Of a stretch of DNA of 64,000 bases, positions 42,066 through 51,199 are shown piece after piece. The stretch spans positions 1 through 64,000 of the forward strand of contig JAJDNS010000050.1 of the NCBI GenBank assembly GCA_022340585.1, written 5' to 3'. The notes beneath the pieces were generated by a model, which was given only the letters and a program-made list of their open reading frames with translations, ran no database searches and was not told the origin of the DNA. Source of the DNA: Acidobacteriota bacterium (GTDB lineage: Bacteria; Acidobacteriota; Vicinamibacteria; Fen-336). Made by a program: the position numbers and the translations under genes. How positions within the stretch are numbered: position 1 is the stretch's first letter; each line of letters begins with the position of its first letter.

Positions 42066-43474
42066 GAGACCTCGTGCACCCGGAGCATGTTGGTTGCGGC
42101 GGCGAGGTCCGAGTGCCCGGACAGGATCAGGACCGTGTCCCCCTTTCCGGCCAGGCCGAGGGCCTTCAGTCGTGCCTCGGCCGAGGCCTGGAGATCGTCG
42201 CTGCTCACGGCGTCTCGGCGACGCACCGGGAGCACGCCCCACCACAGCGCCAGCCGGCGGCACACGGCGTCGTCCCCGGTGACCGCCACCACCGGCACCC
42301 GCGGTCGGAACCCCGAGGCCAGCTGCGCGGTGACGCCCGAGTCGGTGAGGGCCATGATCATCTTGCAGCCGAGCTCTTCGGCCACCGAGGCCGCGACCCG
42401 GGCCAGGCTCCGCGTGATCGCCGTGCCCCGGCCGTGGCATACGCGGTCCGCGGTCCGGTTGACGGCGTGCTCCTCGGTGTAGTCCGCGATCCGGGCCATG
42501 GTCTCCACCGTCTGGACCGGGAAGCGCCCCACCGCGCTCTCCCCCGAGAGCATCACCGCGTCGGTGCCGTCGAGGATGGCGTTGGCCACGTCGGAGGCCT
42601 CGGCGCGGGTCGGTCTCGGGTTGTCGATCATGCTTTCCAGCATCTGGGTGGCGGTGATGACCACTCGCCCCGCGATGTTCGCGGCAGCGATGATCTTCTT
42701 CTGGACGGTGGGCACCTCCTCGGTGCCGATCTCCACCCCGAGATCGCCCCGGGCCACCATCACCCCGTCCGCGATCTCCAGGATGGAGGCCAGGTTCTCC
42801 ACCGCCGCGGGCTTCTCGATCTTCGCGATGACCGGTACGTCATGGCCGAGGGAGCGCATGAGCTCCTTGAGCTCCTCGACGTCGGCGGCCTGGCGGACGA
42901 AGGACAGGGCCACGTAGTCGACCCCCTGCTCGAGCCCGAAGGCGAGGTCGCGGCGATCCTTGTCGGTCAGGGCAGGCGCCGACAGACGCACCCCGGGCAG
43001 ATTCATGCCCTTGTTGGACCGGAGCGGACCACCGTCCACGATCTCGCACTCGACGCGGACGCCTGACACCGCCAGGACCCGCAGCTCGAGGTTCCCGTCG
43101 TCGAGGAGGATCCGGTCCCCCTCCTTCACGTCGCGGGGCAGAGCCTCGTAGGTGGTGGAGATCAGCTCCGGCGTCCCCTCCGCCAACTCGTCGGTGGTGA
43201 TGGCCAGGCGGGCCCCGTCACGGAGCTCGATCTCGCCTCCGGCCATGGGCCCGGTGCGGATCTTGGGCCCGGAGAGGTCCTGGAGGAGGGCCAGGGGCCG
43301 TTCCAGGCGGCCTGCGATCTCCCGCGCGGTGCCCACCACCCGGGCGTGGTCCTCATGGGTCCCGTGGGAGAAGTTGAGGCGCAGCACGTCGACCCCGGCC
43401 CGGACCAGGCGCTCCAGCACCAGTGGGTCACGGGACGCGGGACCGATGGTGGCGACGATCTTGGTGCGGCGCAT
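42062..43474 (-). CDS. pyk: pyruvate kinase
   Basis: 470-residue glycolytic enzyme converting PEP and ADP to pyruvate and ATP. N-terminus RRTKIVATIGPASRDP, substrate Arg in VDVLRLNFSHGTHEDH, K+/Mg site and catalytic Lys in PVIAKIEKPAAVENL, metal ligands in DGVMVARGDLGVEIG, and QMLESMIDNPRPTRAEASDV; the C-terminal allosteric domain is complete. ATG at 43474; a TATACT hexamer lies 11 nt upstream and no Shine-Dalgarno is evident, suggesting a very short leader. rlpA follows in the same operon. Confidence 0.96.
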   Translation of the reverse strand: MRRTKIVATIGPASRDPLVLERLVRAGVDVLRLNFSHGTHEDHARVVGTAREIAGRLERPLALLQDLSGPKIRTGPMAGGEIELRDGARLAITTDELAEGTPELISTTYEALPRDVKEGDRILLDDGNLELRVLAVSGVRVECEIVDGGPLRSNKGMNLPGVRLSAPALTDKDRRDLAFGLEQGVDYVALSFVRQAADVEELKELMRSLGHDVPVIAKIEKPAAVENLASILEIADGVMVARGDLGVEIGTEEVPTVQKKIIAAANIAGRVVITATQMLESMIDNPRPTRAEASDVANAILDGTDAVMLSGESAVGRFPVQTVETMARIADYTEEHAVNRTADRVCHGRGTAITRSLARVAASVAEELGCKMIMALTDSGVTAQLASGFRPRVPVVAVTGDDAVCRRLALWWGVLPVRRRDAVSSDDLQASAEARLKALGLAGKGDTVLILSGHSDLAAATNMLRVHEVS

Positions 43475-43565
43475 GGATGGGGCCGAGTATACGGCAGTCG
43501 ATGGGACTTCATTCGGGGCCCCGGCCCCCGGAACTCGCATCGCGATGGCGGCCCCCGCCGGCGGT

Positions 43566-43595
43566 TTGACACTCCGCGAGCGCGGACGCTATATT
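43566..43595 (+). promoter_or_regulatory. strong sigma70-type promoter of the nuo operon
   Basis: Consensus TTGACA (43566-43571) and TATATT (43590-43595) with an 18-bp spacer, about 85 bp upstream of nuoA and pointing into it. Best promoter match in the window. Confidence 0.75.
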
Positions 43596-43680
43596 CCGTC
43601 GTCCACTGCCGTCTCCGGACGATTCATCCGGCGTTCTTCACCGTCAACGAGGACCTCTCGTTCCGCCAGACGCTCCGACC

Positions 43681-44031
43681 ATGCCCAGCTACCTTCCGAT
43701 CGTGATCCTGGGCGCGATTGCCCTCGGCTTCGGCGTCGTCGTTCTCGCGCTGTCCTACGCCATCGGGCGCCCCCGCCCCGACGCCGGGAAGCTGTCCACC
43801 TACGAGTGCGGGATGCCCCCGGTGGGGACCGCCCGGGAGCGCTTCCCGATCAAGTTCTACCTGGTGTGCATGCTGTTCATCCTGTTCGACGTGGAGACCG
43901 CCTTCTTCTACCCGTGGGCGCTCGTCCTCGACAAGCTGGGCGTCTACGGGCTGACCGCCATGGGGGCCTTCTTCCTGGTCCTCACCGTGGGATTCATCTA
44001 CGAGTGGAAGGTCGGAGCGATGGACTGGTAG
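43681..44031 (+). CDS. nuoA: NADH-quinone oxidoreductase subunit A
   Basis: 116-residue three-span membrane subunit of complex I. Conserved loop KLSTYECGMPPVGTARERF with the key Cys, then KFYLVCMLFILFDVETAFFYPWAL. NuoA lines the quinone-cavity/membrane junction. First gene of the nuo operon; normally nuoB would follow, but here nuoEF does. Confidence 0.96.
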   Translation: MPSYLPIVILGAIALGFGVVVLALSYAIGRPRPDAGKLSTYECGMPPVGTARERFPIKFYLVCMLFILFDVETAFFYPWALVLDKLGVYGLTAMGAFFLVLTVGFIYEWKVGAMDW

Positions 44032-44035
44032 CGGC

Positions 44036-45850
44036 ATGGAGCTCACCCCCGACAACCGGAAGACCTTCGAGGAGATCGTCGCCCGCTACCCGGTGAAGCG
44101 CTCGGCCCTGCTGCCGACGCTGCGGCTCGTGCAGGAGCAGGAGGGCTGGCTCAGCCGGGAGGCGATCCAGCACATCGCGAAGCTCCTGGATCTCACCCCG
44201 GCCCAGGTCCACGACACCGCCAGCTTCTACACGATGTTCCGTCTCCAGCCGAAGGGGAAGACGGTGATCGAGGTGTGCACGACGCTGTCGTGCGCCCTCG
44301 GCGGGGCGGAGGAGCTCCTCCACTACGCCTGCAACAAGCTGGGGATCGAGCCCGGGGACACGACCGCCGACGGCAGGTTCACCGTCAAGGAGGCCGAGTG
44401 CCTGGCCGGGTGCGGCGGGGCTCCGGCGGTGCAGGTGAACGGGGAGTGGCTCGAGCACGCCACCGAGGCCGACATCGACAAGGTCCTGGCCGGGGAGACG
44501 GTGCGGCGCTCCTTCGAGTGGCCCCGGAGCCCCGGGGAGCACATCCTCTTCCAGAACGTCTGGAAGGAGAACTCGACCTCGATGGACGTCTACCGGTCCT
44601 CCGGGGGGTACGGGAAGCTCGGCCAGTGGCTGGGGATGGAGCCCGAGGCCATCGTCGAGGAGGTGAAGAAGTCCAACCTCCGTGGGCGGGGTGGGGCGGG
44701 GTTCCCGACCGGCATGAAGTGGGGCTTCCTGCCCAAGGACTCGGGAAAGCCCATCTACCTCTGCGTCAACGCCGACGAGAGCGAGCCCGGCACCTACAAG
44801 GACCGGGTCATCATCGAGCGGGACCCGCACCGCCTCATCGAGGCGATCATCGTCTCCTGCCACGCGATCCGCGCCAAGACCGCCTACATCTACATCCGCG
44901 GCGAGTTCCACGAGGGGGCCCGGACCCTGGAGAAGGCCCTGGCCGAGGCCCGGGCCGCCGGCTACGTCGGCAGGAACATCCTCGGCACCGGGCTCGACGT
45001 CGACATCTGGGTCCACCGCGGCGCCGGCTCCTACGAGTGCGGTGAGGAGACCGCGCTCATCGAGTCCCTCGAGGGCAAGCGGGGCCAGCCTCGCATCAAG
45101 CCTCCCTTCCCGGCGGTGGTCGGGCTCTACGGCTGCCCGACGATCGTCAACAACGTCGAGACCCTGGCCAACGTGCCCCTCGTCCTCGAGCGGGGGGCGG
45201 AGTGGTTTGCCAGCTACGGCACCGAGAAGAACGGCGGCCCCAAGCTCTACTCGATCAGCGGGCACGTGGTCCGGCCCGGGAGCTACGAAGCCCCGATGGG
45301 GCGCATCACCCTGAAGGACCTGATCTACGGCGAAGGGTACGCGCAGGGGATCCGGGACGGCCACGAGCTCAAGGCGGTGGTGCCCGGCGGCTCCTCGACG
45401 CCTGTCCTTCTCGCCGACGAGATCGACATCGCCATGGACTTCGACGGCGTGGCCCAGGCTGGCTCCATGCTGGGCTCGGCGGGCACCATCGTCATGGACG
45501 ACTCCACCTGCATGGTGTGGATGGCGAAGAACCTCATCTACTTCTACAAGCACGAGTCCTGCGGCAAGTGCTCGCCCTGCCGGGAGGGGACGGGCTGGAT
45601 GCTGCGCCTCCTCGAGAACATCGAGGCGGGCCAGGGCACCGAGAAGGACCTCGACCTCCTCTGGAAGATCACCGACTCGATCTCGGGCAAGACGGTCTGC
45701 CCCTTCGGCGACGCGGCCATCGCCCCGCCCCAGTCCACGCTCCAGAAGTTCCGCGAGGAGTTCGAGTATCACGTCCGCGAGAAGCGCTGCTGGAAGACGG
45801 TGGCGCCGACCTTCGCCGAGGCGAAGGCGAGGTCGGGGGTCTCGGCGTGA
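44036..45850 (+). CDS. nuoEF: NuoE-NuoF fusion, NADH-oxidising subunit of complex I
   Basis: 604 residues. Residues 1-165 are NuoE (thioredoxin-like, 2Fe-2S cluster N1a ligands C81, C86, C122, C126 in CTTLSC and CLAGC). Residues about 180-600 are NuoF: FMN/NADH site (NLRGRGGAGFPTGMKW, NADESEPGTYKDRVI, GAGSYECGEETALIESLEG) and the 4Fe-4S N3 ligands (HESCGKCSPCREG...TVCPFGDAA). It oxidises NADH and sends electrons along the peripheral arm. The usual separate genes are joined without a stop; the NuoG and other arm subunits are not encoded nearby. Confidence 0.95.
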   Translation: MELTPDNRKTFEEIVARYPVKRSALLPTLRLVQEQEGWLSREAIQHIAKLLDLTPAQVHDTASFYTMFRLQPKGKTVIEVCTTLSCALGGAEELLHYACNKLGIEPGDTTADGRFTVKEAECLAGCGGAPAVQVNGEWLEHATEADIDKVLAGETVRRSFEWPRSPGEHILFQNVWKENSTSMDVYRSSGGYGKLGQWLGMEPEAIVEEVKKSNLRGRGGAGFPTGMKWGFLPKDSGKPIYLCVNADESEPGTYKDRVIIERDPHRLIEAIIVSCHAIRAKTAYIYIRGEFHEGARTLEKALAEARAAGYVGRNILGTGLDVDIWVHRGAGSYECGEETALIESLEGKRGQPRIKPPFPAVVGLYGCPTIVNNVETLANVPLVLERGAEWFASYGTEKNGGPKLYSISGHVVRPGSYEAPMGRITLKDLIYGEGYAQGIRDGHELKAVVPGGSSTPVLLADEIDIAMDFDGVAQAGSMLGSAGTIVMDDSTCMVWMAKNLIYFYKHESCGKCSPCREGTGWMLRLLENIEAGQGTEKDLDLLWKITDSISGKTVCPFGDAAIAPPQSTLQKFREEFEYHVREKRCWKTVAPTFAEAKARSGVSA

Positions 45851-46917
45851 CCCCGTTCACCCAGGAGCTCCTGATCGCGGTCGTGAAGATCGCCGTGGTG
45901 ATCGGGACGCTCCTCGGCGCGTTCTCGCTCATGACCTGGATCGAGAGGCGGACCCTGGCCTTCATGCAGTACCGACTGGGGCCGAACCGCACCGGCCCCT
46001 TCGGACTGTTCCAGCCCATCGCCGACGGGATCAAGCTCTTCTTCAAGGAAGAGGCGATGCCTGCGGCCGCCGACAAGTGGGCCTTCCTCGCCGCCCCCGT
46101 GGTGGCAGTGGCGACCGCGCTCCTGGCCACCGCGGTGATCCCCTACGGGCCGCCCTTCAGTCTCCCCGGGTGGGGGTGGCTCCCGGACTGGCTGCAGGGC
46201 CGCGACGTCCAGATCCTCATCGCGGACCTCGAGGTGGGGCTGCTCTTCATCTTCGCGGTGACCGCCCTGGGCGTCTACGGCCTGGTGCTGGCGGGGTGGG
46301 CGGCCAACAGCAAGTACTCGCTCCTCGGCGGCCTGCGCTCCTCGGCCCAGATGTTCTCCTACGAGCTGGCCCTGGGCTTCTCCTGGGTGACGCTGATCCT
46401 GGCCGCCCAGTCCTTCCGGATCAACGACATCGTGGCGGACCAGGCTGGGTGGTTCTGGCACTGGAACGTGTTCGTGCACATTCCGGCGTTCCTGGTGTAC
46501 TTCCTCGCCGCCAGCGCCGAGGTCGCCCGCATCCCCTTCGACCTGCCCGAGGGTGAGAGCGAGATCGTCGCCGGCTTCCACACCGAGTACTCGTCCATGC
46601 GCTTCGCCCTGATCCAGATGGGCGAGTACATCAACCTGATCACCGTCGCGGTCCTGGCCACCAACCTCTTCCTCGGAGGATGGAACTCCGGTGTCCCGGC
46701 GACGCCGGAAGCGCTGTTGGGCTTCCCTCTCGGGTTCGTGTGGTGGGGCGCCAAGGTCGCGTTCGTCCTGTTCGTCTTCATCTGGCTCCGGGGCACGCTG
46801 CCCCGGTTCCGCTACGATCAGCTCATGCAGTTCGGCTGGAAGGTGCTGATCCCGGTGGCCGCGGTGTGGGTCATGGTCTTCGCGGGCTGGGTCGCGCTCA
46901 CCGGGAGGAGCGGCTGA
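45847..46917 (+). CDS. nuoH: NADH-quinone oxidoreductase subunit H
   Basis: 356-residue eight-span subunit forming the quinone cavity. Landmarks: TWIERRTLAFMQYRLGPNRTGPFGLFQPIADGIKLF, LLGGLRSSAQMFSYEL, AEVARIPFDLPEGESEIVAGFHTEYSSM and LRGTLPRFRYDQLM. GTG start at 45847 overlaps the nuoEF stop (GTGA). Confidence 0.96.
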   Translation: MTPFTQELLIAVVKIAVVIGTLLGAFSLMTWIERRTLAFMQYRLGPNRTGPFGLFQPIADGIKLFFKEEAMPAAADKWAFLAAPVVAVATALLATAVIPYGPPFSLPGWGWLPDWLQGRDVQILIADLEVGLLFIFAVTALGVYGLVLAGWAANSKYSLLGGLRSSAQMFSYELALGFSWVTLILAAQSFRINDIVADQAGWFWHWNVFVHIPAFLVYFLAASAEVARIPFDLPEGESEIVAGFHTEYSSMRFALIQMGEYINLITVAVLATNLFLGGWNSGVPATPEALLGFPLGFVWWGAKVAFVLFVFIWLRGTLPRFRYDQLMQFGWKVLIPVAAVWVMVFAGWVALTGRSG

Positions 46918-47408
46918 TGGACGCGGTCCTCTTCTACGTCTTCGCCGCGATCGCGGTCGCCTCGGCGGTGGTGGTCATCGCCCAGCGCAACGCGATCTAC
47001 TCCGCCTTTGCCCTGGTCGTGACCCTGTGCTCCCTCGCGGTCATCTTCGGGCTGCTCGGCTCTCCGTTCATCGCCGCCCTCCAGGTGATCGTCTACGCGG
47101 GCGCCATCATGGTGCTCTTCCTGTTCGTGCTGATGCTGCTCAACGTGAGGCGCGAGGAGGACGGGCCCGCCGCCGGCGGGCGCACCCTGCGCGGTGTGGG
47201 CCTGGCCCTGGTGACGCTTCTCGTGCTCCAGGCGGGGACGGTCCTGCTGCGCGCGGATCTGCGCCCGGCCCCGGACTTCGACGCCTCGACGGTCGAGATG
47301 GCGCGGACCCTCTTCTCGCCCCACTTCCTCTACGCCTTCGAAGCGACCTCCATCCTGATCCTCGCCGCTCTCGTGGGGGCGGTGGTGCTGGCGAAGAAGG
47401 AGCTCTAG
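46917..47408 (+). CDS. nuoJ: NADH-quinone oxidoreductase subunit J
   Basis: 163-residue five-span membrane subunit. Conserved third helix ALQVIVYAGAIMVLFLFVLMLL, whose pi-bulge takes part in proton-pump coupling. The ATG shares one base with the nuoH TGA. nuoI, often found between H and J, is absent. Confidence 0.94.
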   Translation: MDAVLFYVFAAIAVASAVVVIAQRNAIYSAFALVVTLCSLAVIFGLLGSPFIAALQVIVYAGAIMVLFLFVLMLLNVRREEDGPAAGGRTLRGVGLALVTLLVLQAGTVLLRADLRPAPDFDASTVEMARTLFSPHFLYAFEATSILILAALVGAVVLAKKEL

Positions 47409-47411
47409 ACG

Positions 47412-47723
47412 ATGGACAACCCCGCCTTCGTCCATCACGCCGTGCTGCTCAGCCTCGTCCTGTTTGGCCTCGGCACCCTCGGCGTCTTCCTGCGCCGCAA
47501 CGTGATCACCGTCCTCATGTGCGTCGAGCTCATGCTGAACGGGGTCAACCTGGCCTTCGTCGCCTTCAGCCGCGCCCACGGCAGCCTCGACGCGCAGGTC
47601 CTGGTCTTCTTCGTGATGGTCGTGGCGGCGGCGGAGGCCGCCGTCGGGCTCGCCATCGTCATTGCGCTCCACCGGCACAAGGACACGCTGGACCTGGACG
47701 CCTTCAACCTGATGAAGGGATAG
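47412..47723 (+). CDS. nuoK: NADH-quinone oxidoreductase subunit K
   Basis: 103-residue three-span subunit. Conserved Glu residues of the proton path lie in ITVLMCVELMLNGVNLAFVAF and in MVVAAAEAAVGLAIVIALHR. Three bases separate it from nuoJ and three from nuoL. Confidence 0.95.
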   Translation: MDNPAFVHHAVLLSLVLFGLGTLGVFLRRNVITVLMCVELMLNGVNLAFVAFSRAHGSLDAQVLVFFVMVVAAAEAAVGLAIVIALHRHKDTLDLDAFNLMKG

Positions 47724-47726
47724 GTC

Positions 47727-49640
47727 GTGTACGACGATCCACTGCTCGAGGTCCTGCCCTTCGCCATCCTCCTTCTGCCCCTGGGCGGCTTCGTGGTCCT
47801 CGCCCTCTTCGGCGACTGGATCAAGAAGGACAAGGAGGAGAACGGGGCGGGGTGGCTCGCGTGCGCCACCGTGCTCATCTCCTTCGGGCTCGCGGTGTGG
47901 ACGACGCTGCGGCTGTACGGCCTCGCCACCCCGCCGGAGGGACTGCACTTCTTCCAGCCGTATCTCGGCTTCGAGTGGATGGAGGCGGGCAGCTTCCGCG
48001 TCCCCTTCAGCCTCCTCGTGGACCCCCTGTCCTGCGTGATGATGCTGGTGGTCACCGGGGTGGGCTCCCTCATCCACATCTACTCGCTGGGCTACATGGC
48101 CCACGACGAGGAGAGGGTGAGCTATTTCTCGTACCTGAACCTCTTCACCTTCTTCATGCTGCTGCTGGTCCTGGGCGGCAACCTCCCCCTCATGTTCGTG
48201 GGGTGGGAAGGGGTGGGGCTGTGCTCGTACCTGCTGATCGGGTTCTGGTACCGCAAGGACAGCGCCTCGGCTGCGGGTCTCAAGGCCTTCGTGGTGAACC
48301 GGATCGGGGACGTGGGGCTGATCCTGGGCATGGCCTTCATGTTCCACGCCTTCGGGACCCTCGACCTCGTCGACATCGCCGACAACGCGGGAGCGCTCGC
48401 TCCCGAGGCCCTCTGGGAGTTCGGGCCGGCCACCATCGCCGGCCTCCTGCTCTTCGTGGGGGCCACGGGCAAGAGCGCGCAGATCCCCCTCCACGTCTGG
48501 CTCCCCGATGCCATGGAGGGCCCGACCCCGGTCTCCGCCCTGATCCACGCCGCCACCATGGTCACCGCCGGCGTCTACATGGTGGCGCGCCTGGGGCCGC
48601 TCTACCACGTGTCGGAGACGGCCATGATGACGGTGGCGGTGATCGGGGCGGTGACGGCCCTCATGGCCGCCACCATCGCCCTCGTCCAGACCGACATCAA
48701 GAGGGTGCTGGCCTACTCCACGGTGAGCCAGCTCGGCTACATGTTCCTGGCCTGCGGGGTGGGGGCCTTCGGGGTCGGCATCTTTCACCTCTACACCCAC
48801 GCGTTCTTCAAGGCGCTCCTCTTCCTCGGCTCGGGGTCGGTGATCCACGCCATGTCCGGCGAGCAGGACATGCAGAAGATGGGCGGCCTCCGGAAGAGGA
48901 TTCCCTGGACCTTCTGGACGTTCCTCGTGGGGACCCTCGCCATCGCCGGGATCCCCGTCTTCGCCGGGTTCTTCAGCAAGGACGAGATCCTGGCCGCCGC
49001 TCTCGGGCACCCGGTCCTCTTCGGCATCGGCCTGTTCACCGCGCTCCTGACCGCGTTCTACATGGCGCGGCTCCTGTTCCTGACCTTCTTCGGGCGCTTC
49101 CGCGGCGGGGACGAGGCCGAGCACCACGTCCACGAGTCGCCCTGGGTCATGCTCGTGCCCCTGATCCTCCTCGCGGTCGGGTCGACGGTGGGCGGATTCG
49201 TCAAGGTCCCCCACATCCTCGAGCCCGTCTTCCGCGGAGCCGCGGCGCACATCCACCACGCGTGGTGGATGCCGTGGGTCGCCACCGGCAGCGCCGTGCT
49301 CGGGATCCTGCTCGCGTGGTACCTCTACCTCTCGATGAGCGACCTGCGGGCCGGCATCGCGTCCGCCCTGCGGCCGGCCCTGGACGTCTTCAGGGCCAAG
49401 TACTACTGGGATGACGTCTACAACGGCTTCGTCCGGCGGGTGGTGGTCGACGGGAGCCGCGCCCTCCTCTGGGAGAAGGTGGACGCCGGGGTCATCGACG
49501 GCGCGGTCAACCGCGCCGGCACCATCACCGGGGCGCTGGCCCAGATGCTCCGCCCGCTGCAGACCGGCCTCGTCCGCCACTACGCGCTGCTGATCCTCGC
49601 CGGGGCAGTCGCGCTTCTCGGCTGGGTGCTGTGGTCATGA
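47727..49640 (+). CDS. nuoL: NADH-quinone oxidoreductase subunit L
   Basis: 637-residue antiporter-like subunit with the long lateral helix at the C-terminus. Landmarks: FVGWEGVGLCSYLLIGFWY, SAQIPLHVWLPDAMEGPTPV, SALIHAATMVTAGVYMVARL, DIKRVLAYSTVSQLGYMFLA and HAFFKALLFLGSGSVIHAM. One of three proton-translocating units. GTG start at 47727; stop overlaps nuoM (ATGA). Confidence 0.96.
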   Translation: MYDDPLLEVLPFAILLLPLGGFVVLALFGDWIKKDKEENGAGWLACATVLISFGLAVWTTLRLYGLATPPEGLHFFQPYLGFEWMEAGSFRVPFSLLVDPLSCVMMLVVTGVGSLIHIYSLGYMAHDEERVSYFSYLNLFTFFMLLLVLGGNLPLMFVGWEGVGLCSYLLIGFWYRKDSASAAGLKAFVVNRIGDVGLILGMAFMFHAFGTLDLVDIADNAGALAPEALWEFGPATIAGLLLFVGATGKSAQIPLHVWLPDAMEGPTPVSALIHAATMVTAGVYMVARLGPLYHVSETAMMTVAVIGAVTALMAATIALVQTDIKRVLAYSTVSQLGYMFLACGVGAFGVGIFHLYTHAFFKALLFLGSGSVIHAMSGEQDMQKMGGLRKRIPWTFWTFLVGTLAIAGIPVFAGFFSKDEILAAALGHPVLFGIGLFTALLTAFYMARLLFLTFFGRFRGGDEAEHHVHESPWVMLVPLILLAVGSTVGGFVKVPHILEPVFRGAAAHIHHAWWMPWVATGSAVLGILLAWYLYLSMSDLRAGIASALRPALDVFRAKYYWDDVYNGFVRRVVVDGSRALLWEKVDAGVIDGAVNRAGTITGALAQMLRPLQTGLVRHYALLILAGAVALLGWVLWS

Positions 49641-51199
49641 GCTTCCTGAGCGCGCACCTGCTGGGCGTTCTCGTCTTCCTGCCGGTGGTGGGCGCGATCG
49701 TCGTCGCCCTGACCGGCCGCGGGTCGGAGACGCTGCAGAAGACCCTCGGCCTCGCCTTCTCGGCGCTCGGGTTCGTCCTGTCGCTCCTGCTCCTGAGCGG
49801 CTTCGAGGACACCGCGGCGCTGCAGTTCGTGGAGCAGGCGCGCTGGATCCCGGCGTGGGGCATCTCCTACCACGTCGGCATCGACGGCCTGTCGCTGTGG
49901 CTGGTGATCCTCACCACCTTCCTCACCCCGCTGGCCCTCCTGGGATCGTGGACCTCGATCGAGAGCCGGGTGCGGGAGTTCGTGATCTTCATGCTGCTCC
50001 TCGAAGCGGGGATGATCGGGGTCTTCGTGGCTCTCGACCTCTTCCTCTTCTACGTGTTCTGGGAGGCAATGCTCATCCCGATGTACTTCCTCATCGGGAT
50101 CTGGGGCCACGAGCGGCGCATCTACGCCGCGGTCAAGTTCTTCCTGTACACCTTCGCGGGCAGCGTGTTCATGCTCGTCGCCTTCCTGGTCCTCTACCGG
50201 GAGGCGGGCGTGGGCAGCTTCGATCTCGCCGCGCTCATCGCCGCCCCCGTGGACCCCGCGCTGCAGGCGTGGCTCTTCCTGGCCTGCGCCCTGGCTTTCG
50301 CCATCAAGGTCCCGATGTTCCCGTTCCACACCTGGCTCCCCGACGCCCACGTGGAGGCCCCCACCGCGGGCTCGGTCATCCTGGCCGGGGTGCTCCTCAA
50401 GATGGGCGGCTACGGCTTCCTGCGGATCGCCATCCCGCTCTTCCCGGACGCGGCCATGCGCTTTGCCCCCGTCGTCGGCGTCCTCGCCGTCATCGGGATC
50501 ATCTACGGAGCGCTCGTGTCACTGGTGCAGCCCGACCTCAAGAAGCTCGTGGCCTACTCGTCGGTGTCCCACCTCGGATTCGTGATGCTCGGAATCGCCG
50601 CGTTCACCACCACCGGGGTCGTCGGCTCGGTCTACCAGATGCTCAACCACGGCATCTCGACCGGGGCCCTCTTCTTCCTCGTGGGCATGCTCTACGATCG
50701 GCGCCACACCCGGCTCATCTCGGAGTTCGGCGGCCTGAAGTCGGTGATCCCGTGGTACACCGCGGTCTTCCTCATGATCGGCCTCTCGTCCATTGCCGTG
50801 CCCGGTCTCAATGGCTTCGTGGGCGAGTTCCTGATCCTCGTCGGGTCGTGGGCCACCTATCCGGCCATGGTCGTCTTCGCCTCGCTGGGGGTGATCCTGG
50901 CCGCCGGCTACATCCTCTGGATGTTCAAGCGGGTCTTCTACGGCGAGGTCACCAACCCGAAGAACGAGAACATCCCCGACCTCAGCCGGCGGGAGGCCGT
51001 GGTCCTGGTGCCCCTGGTGGCCCTGGCTATCTTCATGGGCGTGGCCAGCCCGCTGTTCACGAAGCGCATCGAGCCGGCCGCCGACGCCCTCGTCGTGCAG
51101 GTGCGGCAGCAGACGCAGCCGGTGGCCACCGCTCGCGCGGAGCGGGGTCCCGAGGTCCCGGACGACGCGGCCCTCGAGGGCCAGGAGGTGCAGCGGTGA
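49637..51199 (+). CDS. nuoM: NADH-quinone oxidoreductase subunit M
   Basis: 520-residue antiporter-like subunit. Landmarks: WGISYHVGIDGLSLWLVILT, FYVFWEAMLIPMYFLIGIWG, KVPMFPFHTWLPDAHVEAPT, LLKMGGYGFLRIAIPLFP, DLKKLVAYSSVSHLGFVMLG and ILWMFKRVFYGEVTNPKN. Proton-translocating membrane-arm unit, overlapping its neighbours by ATGA and GTGA. Confidence 0.96.
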   Translation: MSFLSAHLLGVLVFLPVVGAIVVALTGRGSETLQKTLGLAFSALGFVLSLLLLSGFEDTAALQFVEQARWIPAWGISYHVGIDGLSLWLVILTTFLTPLALLGSWTSIESRVREFVIFMLLLEAGMIGVFVALDLFLFYVFWEAMLIPMYFLIGIWGHERRIYAAVKFFLYTFAGSVFMLVAFLVLYREAGVGSFDLAALIAAPVDPALQAWLFLACALAFAIKVPMFPFHTWLPDAHVEAPTAGSVILAGVLLKMGGYGFLRIAIPLFPDAAMRFAPVVGVLAVIGIIYGALVSLVQPDLKKLVAYSSVSHLGFVMLGIAAFTTTGVVGSVYQMLNHGISTGALFFLVGMLYDRRHTRLISEFGGLKSVIPWYTAVFLMIGLSSIAVPGLNGFVGEFLILVGSWATYPAMVVFASLGVILAAGYILWMFKRVFYGEVTNPKNENIPDLSRREAVVLVPLVALAIFMGVASPLFTKRIEPAADALVVQVRQQTQPVATARAERGPEVPDDAALEGQEVQR

